DNA of 64,000 bases, taken from Rhodoblastus sp. 17X3 (GTDB lineage Bacteria > Pseudomonadota > Alphaproteobacteria > Rhizobiales > Beijerinckiaceae). This document shows positions 25,223-33,555 of this stretch, in pieces (the first letter of the stretch is position 1; every line of letters starts with the position of its first letter). The notes under the pieces are model-generated. The model ran no database searches, was not told where the DNA came from, and saw only the letters and a program-made list of their open reading frames with translations. Where the stretch lies: positions 1 to 64,000 of the forward strand of contig NZ_JASHHX010000005.1 in NCBI RefSeq assembly GCF_030056575.1, given 5' to 3'. The position numbers and the translations under genes are program-made.

Positions 25223-26041
25223 TCAATGTTCGGCGGCGCTTCCCGCTGAGCTTCTTCTTCCCGGGAGAGAGGCCGGCTGGGCGCCGCCCAATGCTCCAGC
25301 CTTGGCGAGATCGGCGCCCTTGATAGCGACGTCGGTTCGATTCCGGGCCTGAAGCTTCCGCATGATGTGCCGCACGTGAACCTTCACCGTGCTCTCGCAC
25401 ATGTTCAGCTCATAGGCGATCACCTTGTTGGGCTTGCCCTGGCGGATCGCTTGTATGACGGCGAGTTCGCGGCTGGTGATGCCGCTGGCCGCGATCGCCT
25501 CAGGGGCGGCTGTCGGCGTCTGCCGCGCGGCGAGCAGGCACTGCACCGGAACATAAGTTCCGCCGGCGCCGACAAAGCGCAAGGCTTCGACGAAGATATC
25601 GAAACCCGAGCTCATCGAGATATAACCGTTGGCGCCCTGGCTCAGGACAGTCAGCGCCTTGTCGAGATTGTCCGACTCGGCCAGAACCATGCAGCGCAAG
25701 GGCGGATCGAGATCAATCAAAGCCGCGAACTCGGAATCGGCCTCTTCGTCGGACATCGAAACGATGGACAGCACCACAACCGTGGAGCGGTCATAGGAAT
25801 GAGGCTGCGTCAGTTCGGACAGGCTGCCGCAGGAGAAGATATTGCCTTCCCAGTAATCGGCGACGCTGCGATGAAGACAGCTGCGGAAAAAGGCGTTGCG
25901 CTCGACGACAATGATCGTGTTCGACGCAGTCGACCGACCCTCGTCGGAATCCGTTTCGCCAATGCCGTCCTTCGCGCTTTCGGCCGGAGGCAATTGATTG
26001 TTCCAGCCTTTGCCAGCTGCTCCTTGATTGGTTCTGAACAT
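25223..26041 (-). CDS. LuxR-family regulator with degenerate receiver domain
   Basis: 272 residues. The C-terminal LuxR/GerE helix-turn-helix is clear: ITSRELAVIQAIRQGKPNK, then IAYELNMCESTVKVHVRHIM. The N-terminal part (about 40-165) folds like a receiver, but the phospho-acceptor position reads VVVLSIVSM (no Asp), the acidic pocket reads VVERN, and the switch Lys is replaced (GYISMSSG). It probably acts without phosphorylation. It is encoded convergently to the export gene, and its promoter lies in the AT-rich spacer on the right, so control of the polysaccharide or secretion genes is plausible. ATG at 26041 has GGGAGGG upstream. Confidence 0.87.
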   Translation of the reverse strand: MFRTNQGAAGKGWNNQLPPAESAKDGIGETDSDEGRSTASNTIIVVERNAFFRSCLHRSVADYWEGNIFSCGSLSELTQPHSYDRSTVVVLSIVSMSDEEADSEFAALIDLDPPLRCMVLAESDNLDKALTVLSQGANGYISMSSGFDIFVEALRFVGAGGTYVPVQCLLAARQTPTAAPEAIAASGITSRELAVIQAIRQGKPNKVIAYELNMCESTVKVHVRHIMRKLQARNRTDVAIKGADLAKAGALGGAQPASLPGRRSSAGSAAEH

Positions 26042-27568
26042 GCGTCCCTCCCATACGCAATTACTTCCGGGGACAACTTCCCCAATACACGCACTCGATC
26101 CGCACTAAACCCTGCGACGGCCAGCGCCCGAGATTTCCGGGCGCATTGGTCCCAACATCGCGCTTCGCGTCGCGACGCCTGTTCAACAACGGGATTTGCA
26201 GGCAAGGCAGGCGCGCAATCAAAAATTGCGCGTTCGTCTCGCGTTACACGGCGTCCGGAATTGCGCTACGCTGACGTTCCGAAGGCGTTGAATGCGCCTC
26301 CGCGGAGCCCGGCCCGGCCGGCGCATCCACATCAATGTCGGCTTTTCCGTTCCTTCGCTCGCATAAGACGCCGAATTACAGGGATCCGTGCGATTTCACG
26401 CGCTCCGGATCATTGTGCCCCCTCACGCACCTGTAGCTGGAACAAACGGTTCGGCTTTTTTGTGAACCATTCCATCCGTTCTTCTTTCCATTATTCGCCA
26501 ACCTTCGCCTGTGTTAAAAAAAAGACCCTCAATATCGCCAGGTCGCTTTGTTAAGTATGCAAAATTAACGAGTTGTTAATCTATTTTGTAAAGGATGAAT
26601 GTCAGAAATTCCGGTAGCAACGACCCCATTTGACGCCCCGACCGTATCGGCTCGGACCTCGGCAACGACATCCGGATCAGACATTGACTACTTAAGTGTT
26701 ACCAACGGCCTGCCATTTCGTCATCGCATCGTCATAATTCGGTAAGGCACATTAGCACGAAAAAAATTTTGTTAAATGCCCTTCTTTTTCGGCGCTTCTG
26801 GCTGTTTTTCGCCTTAATTTGAGTCATGGCGGCAATGCGAGTACAACCGATTCGTTGCAACAATTTGAATAAATTACCAATTTCATGCGTGTAGCGTGCG
26901 CGTCCGCGATGCAGCGAAACCATTTGGCCAAGCCGACGTAACGGGTGGATACCCAAAAGACGTACCCAAAATTACGTAAGGTAAATCGGTGTCATATAAC
27001 CATTCCGACTTACTCAAAACGGCGCTTGAGCAGGCGAGCGGCCAAGGCGGAGCTTATTCAAAGACAACCTCAAGCTACGAGCGTTGCTTTTCGCTTCTCA
27101 GGTCAACGCGTTAACGAATATTTCCGATGGATCGCACGCTCGACTGGCGTCCGCCGGACCGAATCGCGGCAAAGCTCGCGTCGTGTTCGTTGAACCGCGC
27201 GAATCCGTTTCTCGGGCCGCCTGGACAGCCCGCGCCCTATCGCCCGCGCCGCGGCGAGGCCGCTTCATTGCGCCGCAACATATCGCTTGATCGTCACAGC
27301 AAAATTCTGTCCCTGGAAGCAAATTTTGAAAAGCTAGCCTGAACTGCAATCCGAAAATAATAAATAGCATCAAAAAGATAAATATGACGGCTACTTAAAC
27401 TTTGCCGTTAACCATGCTATTGCGACGCACAATTTCAGCTGCCACAAAAATGGCTGTTTATTACACAGGTTGAGGTTAACATTGTCACAATTTGGCCGGA
27501 GTTGAGCATGAGTTTCGGTGCGTCGGGGGGCACGTGCGTCAAAAGGCGTACTGATTCGAGGAGCTGAA
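26042..27568. promoter_or_regulatory. 1.5-kb AT-rich intergenic region
   Basis: The longest non-coding stretch of the window, between the divergent LuxR regulator and the secreted glycosidase-like gene, and visibly richer in A/T than its surroundings, especially 26500-27020 and 27300-27500. It contains the 9-bp direct repeat TACCCAAAA (26950-26958 and 26963-26971, 13-bp period), the palindrome TTACGTAA (26972-26979) and several A- and T-tracts. No frame in it has convincing coding character. It could be an extended regulatory region, a small-RNA locus or a remnant of an insertion; I cannot decide from sequence alone. Confidence 0.45.
27508..27567 (+). CDS. possible 19-residue leader peptide
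   Basis: A short frame starting ATG at 27508 (MSFGASGGTC...) with GGAG 8-11 bases upstream ends in TGA one base before the ATG of the glycosidase-like gene at 27569. Its position would allow translational coupling or attenuation. It may equally be chance; the composition is not informative at this length. Confidence 0.25.
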   Translation: MSFGASGGTCVKRRTDSRS

Positions 27569-29194
27569 ATGACAATAACTGGTCCCGATACGACTCTGCA
27601 TTATGCAGCGAACGGAAACTTCGTGAATGGCGTCTATGCGCCTGCCGTCGATGGCTTCAATCTCGCCGATGTCAGTTCCGCCGCTGAGCTCGACGCCCTG
27701 CCGGCGGGGGTCAAGGGCCTCGTGTATCTCGGCATGACCGATGGGGTGACGGACGCGTTCAAGGCGGTCGTCGATGCTTGCAAGGGAAATCCCAATCTCT
27801 ATGGCTTCTATCTCGCCGACGAACCGAATGGCGACCCCACGATAGCCGCCAACCTGAAGGCGGAGTCGGACTACATCCATGCGAATCTGCCCGGCGCGAA
27901 GACGTATATGACCGAGCAGAACTTGAGCAGCAATACGAGTCCGACCTTCTATTACACGCCAGCCAATACGGGCATCGATCTTTTTGGACTCGACCCTTAT
28001 CCGGTGCAGACAAATGTGCCGAACAATCTCGACTATAATATTATTCCGCTGGCGGTCACTGCCGCTGAAAACGCCGGCATTCCTCTCTCCAGCATCGTTC
28101 CGGTCTATCAGGCCTTCGGCGGCGGAGGTTATACGACCTATATCCTGCCGACGGCTGACCAGGCGCAGCAAATTCTGGCGACCTGGGCGTCGGTCGTGCC
28201 CAATCCGGCTTTCGACTACGCCTATAGCTGGGGCACGCAGCTGAACGATACGGCGCTGAGCAACGATCCGACGCTGGCGGCGGTCTTCGCCGCTCATAAC
28301 GCCTCATCCAGCGCGACGACGACCACGACCACGACCACGACGCCAAACACCCCGACGACGCCGACCACGCCCGTGGCCGCGCCGACGGTGACGATCACCA
28401 GCGTCGGCGCCACCACCACGCAGGCGAGCCAGACCATTACCGGAACGGTCGATCTCGCCGACGCCGGCTCGACGGTCAATGTATTGGACGGGACGACAAA
28501 AATCGGCTCCGCCACGGTCGCCGCCGACGGAACCTGGTCGGCGGGCGTCACGCTGGCCAATCTGGGCTCCAATGTGCTGACGGCCACTGACACCAATTCT
28601 GGTGGAACGGGCGTGTCCAACGCGGTGACCTTCTCGCTGACGACGCCGGCTCCGGCGCCCGCTCCGACGCCGACGCCAACGCCCTCCTCGGCCACGGCGC
28701 CGACGGTCACGATCGCGGATACGTCGCTCGACGTTACTGGGCGCGGCGGCACGGTCGATCTCGGCATCAGCGTCACGGCGCCGGATTCCGCTTCCGACGT
28801 CACGGTCACGATCAAGGGGCTTCCGCGCTATGAATCGATCACCGACGGTCTCGGCGATCGATTCCACGGGAGCTCGATCACGCTGACCAAGGCGCAAGTC
28901 GACAGCGGACTGACGCTCACGTCTTTTTACCGTGGCACGGGGCATCCCGTCGCGACGCTCAGCATTACGGCGAGCGACACGGTCGGCGGCGTCGCGTCGT
29001 CCTCGGCAAGCCAGTCCATCGTTGTGACCGACCCGCCGCCCGCCACTTCCCCGGCGACGACCAACAAGTTGGCGCTGTTGAACCAATATATCGCCAGCGG
29101 ATTCTCCAGCGATGCGCAGACCGCCGCGATGCATTTTGACGCCGCGGCGCGGTTCGGCGGGAACGAGTCGTTCCTGGCGAGGCCTCAGCACTAA
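27569..29194 (+). CDS. glycoside-hydrolase-like protein fused to Ig modules, probable type I secretion substrate
   Basis: 541 residues. Residues 5-245 are the glycosidase-like domain shared with the protein at 11152-12003 (NGNF, FNLADVSS, LYGFYLADEPNG, DLFGLDPYP, VPVYQAFGGGG, FDYAYSWGTQ). A Thr-rich linker (about 248-270), an Ig-like domain (about 276-370), a Pro/Ala linker and the C-terminal module (about 377-490) shared with the 1804-residue phosphoesterase follow (VTIKGLPRYESI, GTGHPVATLSITA, VVTDPPP). The last 45 residues (LALLNQYIASGFSSDAQTA) resemble that protein's tail. There is no signal peptide, and a type I transporter is encoded 183 bp downstream. ATG at 27569 has GAGGAG upstream. 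The family of the hydrolase domain is not recognised. Confidence 0.75.
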   Translation: MTITGPDTTLHYAANGNFVNGVYAPAVDGFNLADVSSAAELDALPAGVKGLVYLGMTDGVTDAFKAVVDACKGNPNLYGFYLADEPNGDPTIAANLKAESDYIHANLPGAKTYMTEQNLSSNTSPTFYYTPANTGIDLFGLDPYPVQTNVPNNLDYNIIPLAVTAAENAGIPLSSIVPVYQAFGGGGYTTYILPTADQAQQILATWASVVPNPAFDYAYSWGTQLNDTALSNDPTLAAVFAAHNASSSATTTTTTTTTPNTPTTPTTPVAAPTVTITSVGATTTQASQTITGTVDLADAGSTVNVLDGTTKIGSATVAADGTWSAGVTLANLGSNVLTATDTNSGGTGVSNAVTFSLTTPAPAPAPTPTPTPSSATAPTVTIADTSLDVTGRGGTVDLGISVTAPDSASDVTVTIKGLPRYESITDGLGDRFHGSSITLTKAQVDSGLTLTSFYRGTGHPVATLSITASDTVGGVASSSASQSIVVTDPPPATSPATTNKLALLNQYIASGFSSDAQTAAMHFDAAARFGGNESFLARPQH

Positions 29195-29207
29195 AGTCCC
29201 GGTCCTG

Positions 29208-29246
29208 CTGGATCCCGTGGGCGGCGCCGCCGTCCACGGGATCCAG
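29208..29246. terminator. 13-bp hairpin between the secreted-protein gene and the transporter
   Basis: CTGGATCCCGTGG and its exact complement enclose a 13-base GC-rich loop, starting 13 bases after the stop codon at 29194. There is no T-run, so it may be a weak terminator or an mRNA-stabilising structure that lowers expression of the transporter relative to its substrate. Confidence 0.5.
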
Positions 29247-29377
29247 GGCAATCAGCGTTCCTTGTTTCGCGTCCCCAGCCATCGTTCGGCCCGCTCGGGC
29301 CTTAGCGATCCTGACGCCGCGCATCTTCCTTCGGCGAAGGCGCAGTCCGAAACACAAGCAAGAAGATTCGACAACGG

Positions 29378-32032
29378 ATGGATTCACGACAGGATAATGC
29401 GCAAGCGCTGGATTCCGGCGCCTTTGCATTGGCGATCTTTCTTCGCCTTCATGGCGTCGCCGCCGCTCGTCCCGATGAAATCAAACGCCAGGCCGGAGAC
29501 CATCCGCTGGGCGTCAATGACATCCTGAGACATTCCCGCGCCTTCGGCGTCAGGGCGCGCGCGCGCATGATGGACTGGGCGCGGCTGACGCAGGCGCAAT
29601 TTCCAGCGATCGCGGCCTTGCGCGACGGCGGCTTTCTCGTGCTGGGCAAGATCAGCGACGAGAATGTCGTGGTCGTGCGCCCCGCCGCGGAATCGCCGAA
29701 GCCGGAACTCCTGACGCGCGCCCAGTTTGAAGAAGAATGGAGCGGACGCGTCCTGCTGGCCGGCCGGCGCAGCCTCGACTGGAAGCCGATCGCGGACCAA
29801 TCCGTCGCGGGACTGAAACGCTTCTTCGCCAGTGCGGCCGAACGTCTCGGCGCGGCCGCCGTGAGCCTCGGCAAAGGACCGAAGGTTTCCGAACCGGCGG
29901 TCGCCCCAGCCGGCGAGGGTTCGGAAGGGGATTCCGAATCCGGCCTCGGCGCGCTGGTGCTCCTGCTTGGATGTCACGGCATTGGCGCCGATCCCGCGCA
30001 AATCAAGCACCGGCTTGGCGTCGCGCGGGTTGGCGTCGTCGAAATGTTGCGCTGCGCCAAGGACCTCGGCCTGAAGGCCAGCGCGCGCGCGACCAATTGG
30101 GATCGCCTGGCGCGGACGCCGCTGCCCGGCATCGCCGTGTTGAAAGACGGCGGTTTCCTGATTATCGGCAAGGTCGGCGACGACAAGGCGCTGGTGCAAT
30201 ATCCCGCCTCTCCGCGCCCCGAAACGCTTTCGCGCGAAGAATTCGAGGCGATCTGGGACGGCCGCCTCGTGCTGATGGCCCGCCGGTCGCCGCTCGCCGA
30301 ACTCAACCGGCGCTTCGACATCACCTGGTTCCTCGGCGCGGTTCACAAATATCGCCGCCTGCTCGGCGAAGTCCTGATCGCTTCCTTCTTTCTCCAGCTG
30401 TTCGCTCTGGTTTCGCCGCTGTTCTTCCAGGTCGTGATCGACAAGGTGCTGGCGCATCGCAGCATGAGCACGCTGGACGTGCTAATCGCCGGCCTCGTCG
30501 CCGTGACCCTCGCCGAGGGCGTTTTGGGCGCCTTGCGAACCTATCTGTTCACGCATACGACCAATCGCATCGACGTCGAACTCGGCGCGCGGCTGTTCAA
30601 ACATCTGCTGGCCCTGCCGATCGCCTATTTCCAGGCGCGGCGCGTCGGCGATTCCCTGGCCCGGGTGCGCGAGCTCGAAAACATCCGCCAATTCCTGACC
30701 AGCTCGGCCCTGACTTTGGTGGTCGACCTCGTCTTCACCTTCGCCTTCCTTGCGGTGATGTTCTATTATTCGCCGGTCCTGAGCTGGCTCGTGCTGGCGT
30801 CCTTCCCGCTCTATATCGGCCTTTCGGCCGGCGTTGCGCCCTTGTTCCGCCGCCGCCTCGACGAGAAGTTCAAGCGCGGCGCCGAGAACAACGCCTTTCT
30901 GGTCGAATGCGTCTCGGGCGTCGAAACCCTGAAGGCGATGGCGGTCGAGCCGCAGATGCAGCGCCGCTGGGAAGAGCAGCTTGCGGGCTATGTCGCCTCG
31001 AGCTTCCGCGTGCTCAACCTGAACAACAACGCCAGCCAGGCGGTGCAGACGATCAACAAGCTGGTGACGGCGGCGACGCTCTATTTCGGCGCCAAGCTGG
31101 TGATCGGCGGCGATCTGAGCGTCGGCGAACTGGTCGCCTTCAACATGCTGGCCGGCCGCGTCAGCGCGCCCGTGCTGCGACTCGCGCAAATGTGGCAGGA
31201 ATTCCATCAGGCCCGTCTCTCGGTCGACCGTATGGGCGATATTCTCAACTCCGTGCCTGAACCGAGCTTCAGCCCCGGGCGCGTCGCGTTGCCGACGATC
31301 CGGGGCGAGGTCACCTTCGAACATGTCAGCTTCCGTTATCGGGTCGATGGCGCGACGACGCTGGACGACGTGAATTTTTCGGTCAGGCCCGGCGAAGTGA
31401 TTGGCATTGTCGGCTCCTCGGGATCGGGCAAGAGCACCCTGGCCAAGCTGGTCCAGCGCCTTTACGTTCCCGAAAAGGGCCGCGTGCTGGTGGACGGCGT
31501 CGATCTCGCCATGGTCGACATCGCCTGGCTGCGGCGCCAGATCGGCGTCGTCCTGCAGGACAGCACTTTGTTCAACTGCTCGATCCGCGACAATATCGCT
31601 TTGGCCGATCCGGCCATGCCGATGGAGAAGGTCATCGCCGCCGCCAGTTTCGCCGGCGCGCATGATTTCATCCTCGAACTGCCCGACGGCTATGACACGA
31701 TCGTCGGCGAGCGCGGCGGGACCCTCTCCGGCGGCCAGCGGCAGCGCGTGGCCATCGCGCGCGCCCTCGTCACCGACCCGCGCATCCTGATCTTCGACGA
31801 AGCGACCAGCGCGCTGGATTATGAAAGCGAACGCGCCATTCAACAGAACATGAAACGCATCGCCGCGGGCCGGACCGTGTTCGTCATCGCGCATCGGCTC
31901 TCGACCGTGCGCCAAGCCGACCGCATCCTGACCATCGAGCATGGGCGCATTGTCGAGGATGGCACCCATGATCAGCTGATCCGCCAGAACGGCCGCTATT
32001 CCAAGCTCCACCAGATGCAGGGAGGAGCCTGA
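29378..32032 (+). CDS. type I secretion ABC transporter with two tandem C39-like domains
   Basis: 884 residues. Two peptidase-C39-like domains precede the membrane part: about 12-125 (DSGAFALAIFLRLHG) and about 188-300 (ESGLGALVLLLGCHG). Neither has the catalytic Cys before the G-x-x-A/AL helix, so both are substrate-docking CLDs of the HlyB type rather than proteases. Six membrane helices lie at about 320-600. The nucleotide-binding domain has Walker A GSSGSGKST (about 678), LSGGQRQR, Walker B ILIFDEATSALD and the switch His in IAHRLST. It would power export of unfolded substrates with the HlyD-like adaptor that follows. An outer-membrane TolC partner is not in the window. Confidence 0.93.
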   Translation: MDSRQDNAQALDSGAFALAIFLRLHGVAAARPDEIKRQAGDHPLGVNDILRHSRAFGVRARARMMDWARLTQAQFPAIAALRDGGFLVLGKISDENVVVVRPAAESPKPELLTRAQFEEEWSGRVLLAGRRSLDWKPIADQSVAGLKRFFASAAERLGAAAVSLGKGPKVSEPAVAPAGEGSEGDSESGLGALVLLLGCHGIGADPAQIKHRLGVARVGVVEMLRCAKDLGLKASARATNWDRLARTPLPGIAVLKDGGFLIIGKVGDDKALVQYPASPRPETLSREEFEAIWDGRLVLMARRSPLAELNRRFDITWFLGAVHKYRRLLGEVLIASFFLQLFALVSPLFFQVVIDKVLAHRSMSTLDVLIAGLVAVTLAEGVLGALRTYLFTHTTNRIDVELGARLFKHLLALPIAYFQARRVGDSLARVRELENIRQFLTSSALTLVVDLVFTFAFLAVMFYYSPVLSWLVLASFPLYIGLSAGVAPLFRRRLDEKFKRGAENNAFLVECVSGVETLKAMAVEPQMQRRWEEQLAGYVASSFRVLNLNNNASQAVQTINKLVTAATLYFGAKLVIGGDLSVGELVAFNMLAGRVSAPVLRLAQMWQEFHQARLSVDRMGDILNSVPEPSFSPGRVALPTIRGEVTFEHVSFRYRVDGATTLDDVNFSVRPGEVIGIVGSSGSGKSTLAKLVQRLYVPEKGRVLVDGVDLAMVDIAWLRRQIGVVLQDSTLFNCSIRDNIALADPAMPMEKVIAAASFAGAHDFILELPDGYDTIVGERGGTLSGGQRQRVAIARALVTDPRILIFDEATSALDYESERAIQQNMKRIAAGRTVFVIAHRLSTVRQADRILTIEHGRIVEDGTHDQLIRQNGRYSKLHQMQGGA

Positions 32033-33477
32033 TGACTTCGACCAATCTGAAGGTCGTCCCCTTCCCCCGGAAGGCGCCGACGCGCAGCGCGCATGAGATC
32101 GCCTTCCTGCCGGCGGCGCTCGAAATCACGGAAACGCCGCCCTCTCCGATCGGCCGCGCGATCGGCGCGACCATTGTCGGGATTTTCTGCTTTGCTCTGG
32201 GCTGGGCGTCGCTCGGCCATGTCGACATCATCGCCAGCGCGAGCGGCAAGATCGTGCCGAGCGGGCGGACCAAACTGGTCCAGCCGTTCGAGACCGGCGT
32301 CGTCAGCGCGATTCACGTCCGCGACGGCCAGAAAGTCAAGGCCGGGGAAGTCCTGATCGAACTCGATCCGACCATGAATGGCGCCGAGCACGAACGTATC
32401 AAGGGCGATCTGATCGCCGCCGAACTCGAAGTCGCGCGGCTGCGGGCGGCGCTCGCCTGGAAGACCGGCTCCGTCGCCGATCCGCTCGACGGCTTTCATC
32501 CGCCGCAAGGCGCGAGCGCGGAGCAAATCGAGACGCAGCGGCAATATCTGATCAGCGAAACCTCGGAGCAAAACGCCAAGCTCGCCGAAATCGACCGGCA
32601 GCAGGCGCAGAGGGAGGCCGAGCGCGCCACCGTCGCCGCCGGAATCGCCAAGCTGGAGGGCACGGTCCCCGTGCTGCAGGAGCGCGTCGACGTGCGCAAG
32701 GGCCTGTTCGACAAGGCGCTGGGCAGCAAGCTGGTCTATCTGACGGAATATCAGGATCTCGTCGGCATGAAACTCGACATCGGCGTCCAGCAGAGTCGAC
32801 TGCGTGAATCCGAGGCGGCCATCGCCTCGCTGCGCGAGGCCCGGCAGCGCACGGAAGCCGAATATCGCCGCACGATCTACACCGACCTCACCAAGGCGGA
32901 GATGCGCGCCGCCGGAGTGGCGCAGGACGCCGTCAAGGCGGAGCAGAGGACGAAGCTGCAGCGCCTGACCGCGCCAGTCGATGGCGTGGTGCAGCAACTC
33001 GCCATTCATACGGTCGGCGGGGTGGTGACGCCCGCCCAGCCGCTCGCCGTTATCGTTCCGGAAGACAGCGCGCTCGAAATCGAAGCCATGCTGCCCAATC
33101 AGGACGTCGGCTTCGTGCATCCGGGCCAGGAAGCGGGCATCAAGGTCGACACCTTCAACTTCACCCGCTACGGCCTCATTCGCGGCAAGGTGCTGAGCGT
33201 GTCGCAGGACGCCGTGGCGCAGGCCGCGCCGCAGGGCAAGTCCGGCGAGGCGGCCGAAGGCGCGCCGAGCAACGCCAGCGAGCGCAAGGCCCAGGCGCTC
33301 GAATATGTCGCCCGCGTCTCGCTCGACAAGACGCAGATGAACATCGACGACGAGGCGGTCAAGCTCAGCCCCGGCATGGCGGTGACCGTCGAAATCAAGA
33401 CCGGCTCGCGGCGCATCATCAGCTATCTGCTGTCGCCGCTGGAAAAGCACCATCAGGAATCCCTGCGCGAGCGGTAA
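32032..33477 (+). CDS. type I secretion membrane-fusion protein (HlyD family)
   Basis: 481 residues. One membrane helix (about 42-62), then the lipoyl-like half-motif SASGKIVPSGRTKLVQPFE, VVSAIHVRDGQKVKAGEVLIELDP, a long alpha-hairpin (about 125-290), and the second half with LTAPVDGVVQQLAIHTVGGVV split around the hairpin. The C-terminus has LSPGMAVTVEIKTG then RRIISYLLSPL, the family signature. Its ATG overlaps the transporter stop by one base (TGATG). It bridges the inner-membrane transporter to an outer-membrane channel. Confidence 0.94.
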   Translation: MTSTNLKVVPFPRKAPTRSAHEIAFLPAALEITETPPSPIGRAIGATIVGIFCFALGWASLGHVDIIASASGKIVPSGRTKLVQPFETGVVSAIHVRDGQKVKAGEVLIELDPTMNGAEHERIKGDLIAAELEVARLRAALAWKTGSVADPLDGFHPPQGASAEQIETQRQYLISETSEQNAKLAEIDRQQAQREAERATVAAGIAKLEGTVPVLQERVDVRKGLFDKALGSKLVYLTEYQDLVGMKLDIGVQQSRLRESEAAIASLREARQRTEAEYRRTIYTDLTKAEMRAAGVAQDAVKAEQRTKLQRLTAPVDGVVQQLAIHTVGGVVTPAQPLAVIVPEDSALEIEAMLPNQDVGFVHPGQEAGIKVDTFNFTRYGLIRGKVLSVSQDAVAQAAPQGKSGEAAEGAPSNASERKAQALEYVARVSLDKTQMNIDDEAVKLSPGMAVTVEIKTGSRRIISYLLSPLEKHHQESLRER

Positions 33478-33555
33478 GCTGGCGCAGCTGGCTGGTCCGG
33501 GGCATAATGGTCCCGGCCCGCCTATGGCGGCCGGGCCAGAATTTCGGGCGCCTCG

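Noticed and set aside
26732-27373. Short frames in the AT-rich spacer
   Set aside because: They lack ribosome-binding sites and recognisable motifs, overlap in several frames, and have unusual composition.
27493-27508. Sigma-54-like element TGGCCG-N5-GAGCA just before the glycosidase-like gene
   Set aside because: The spacing fits but the match is poor, and it overlaps the ribosome-binding region of the short upstream frame.
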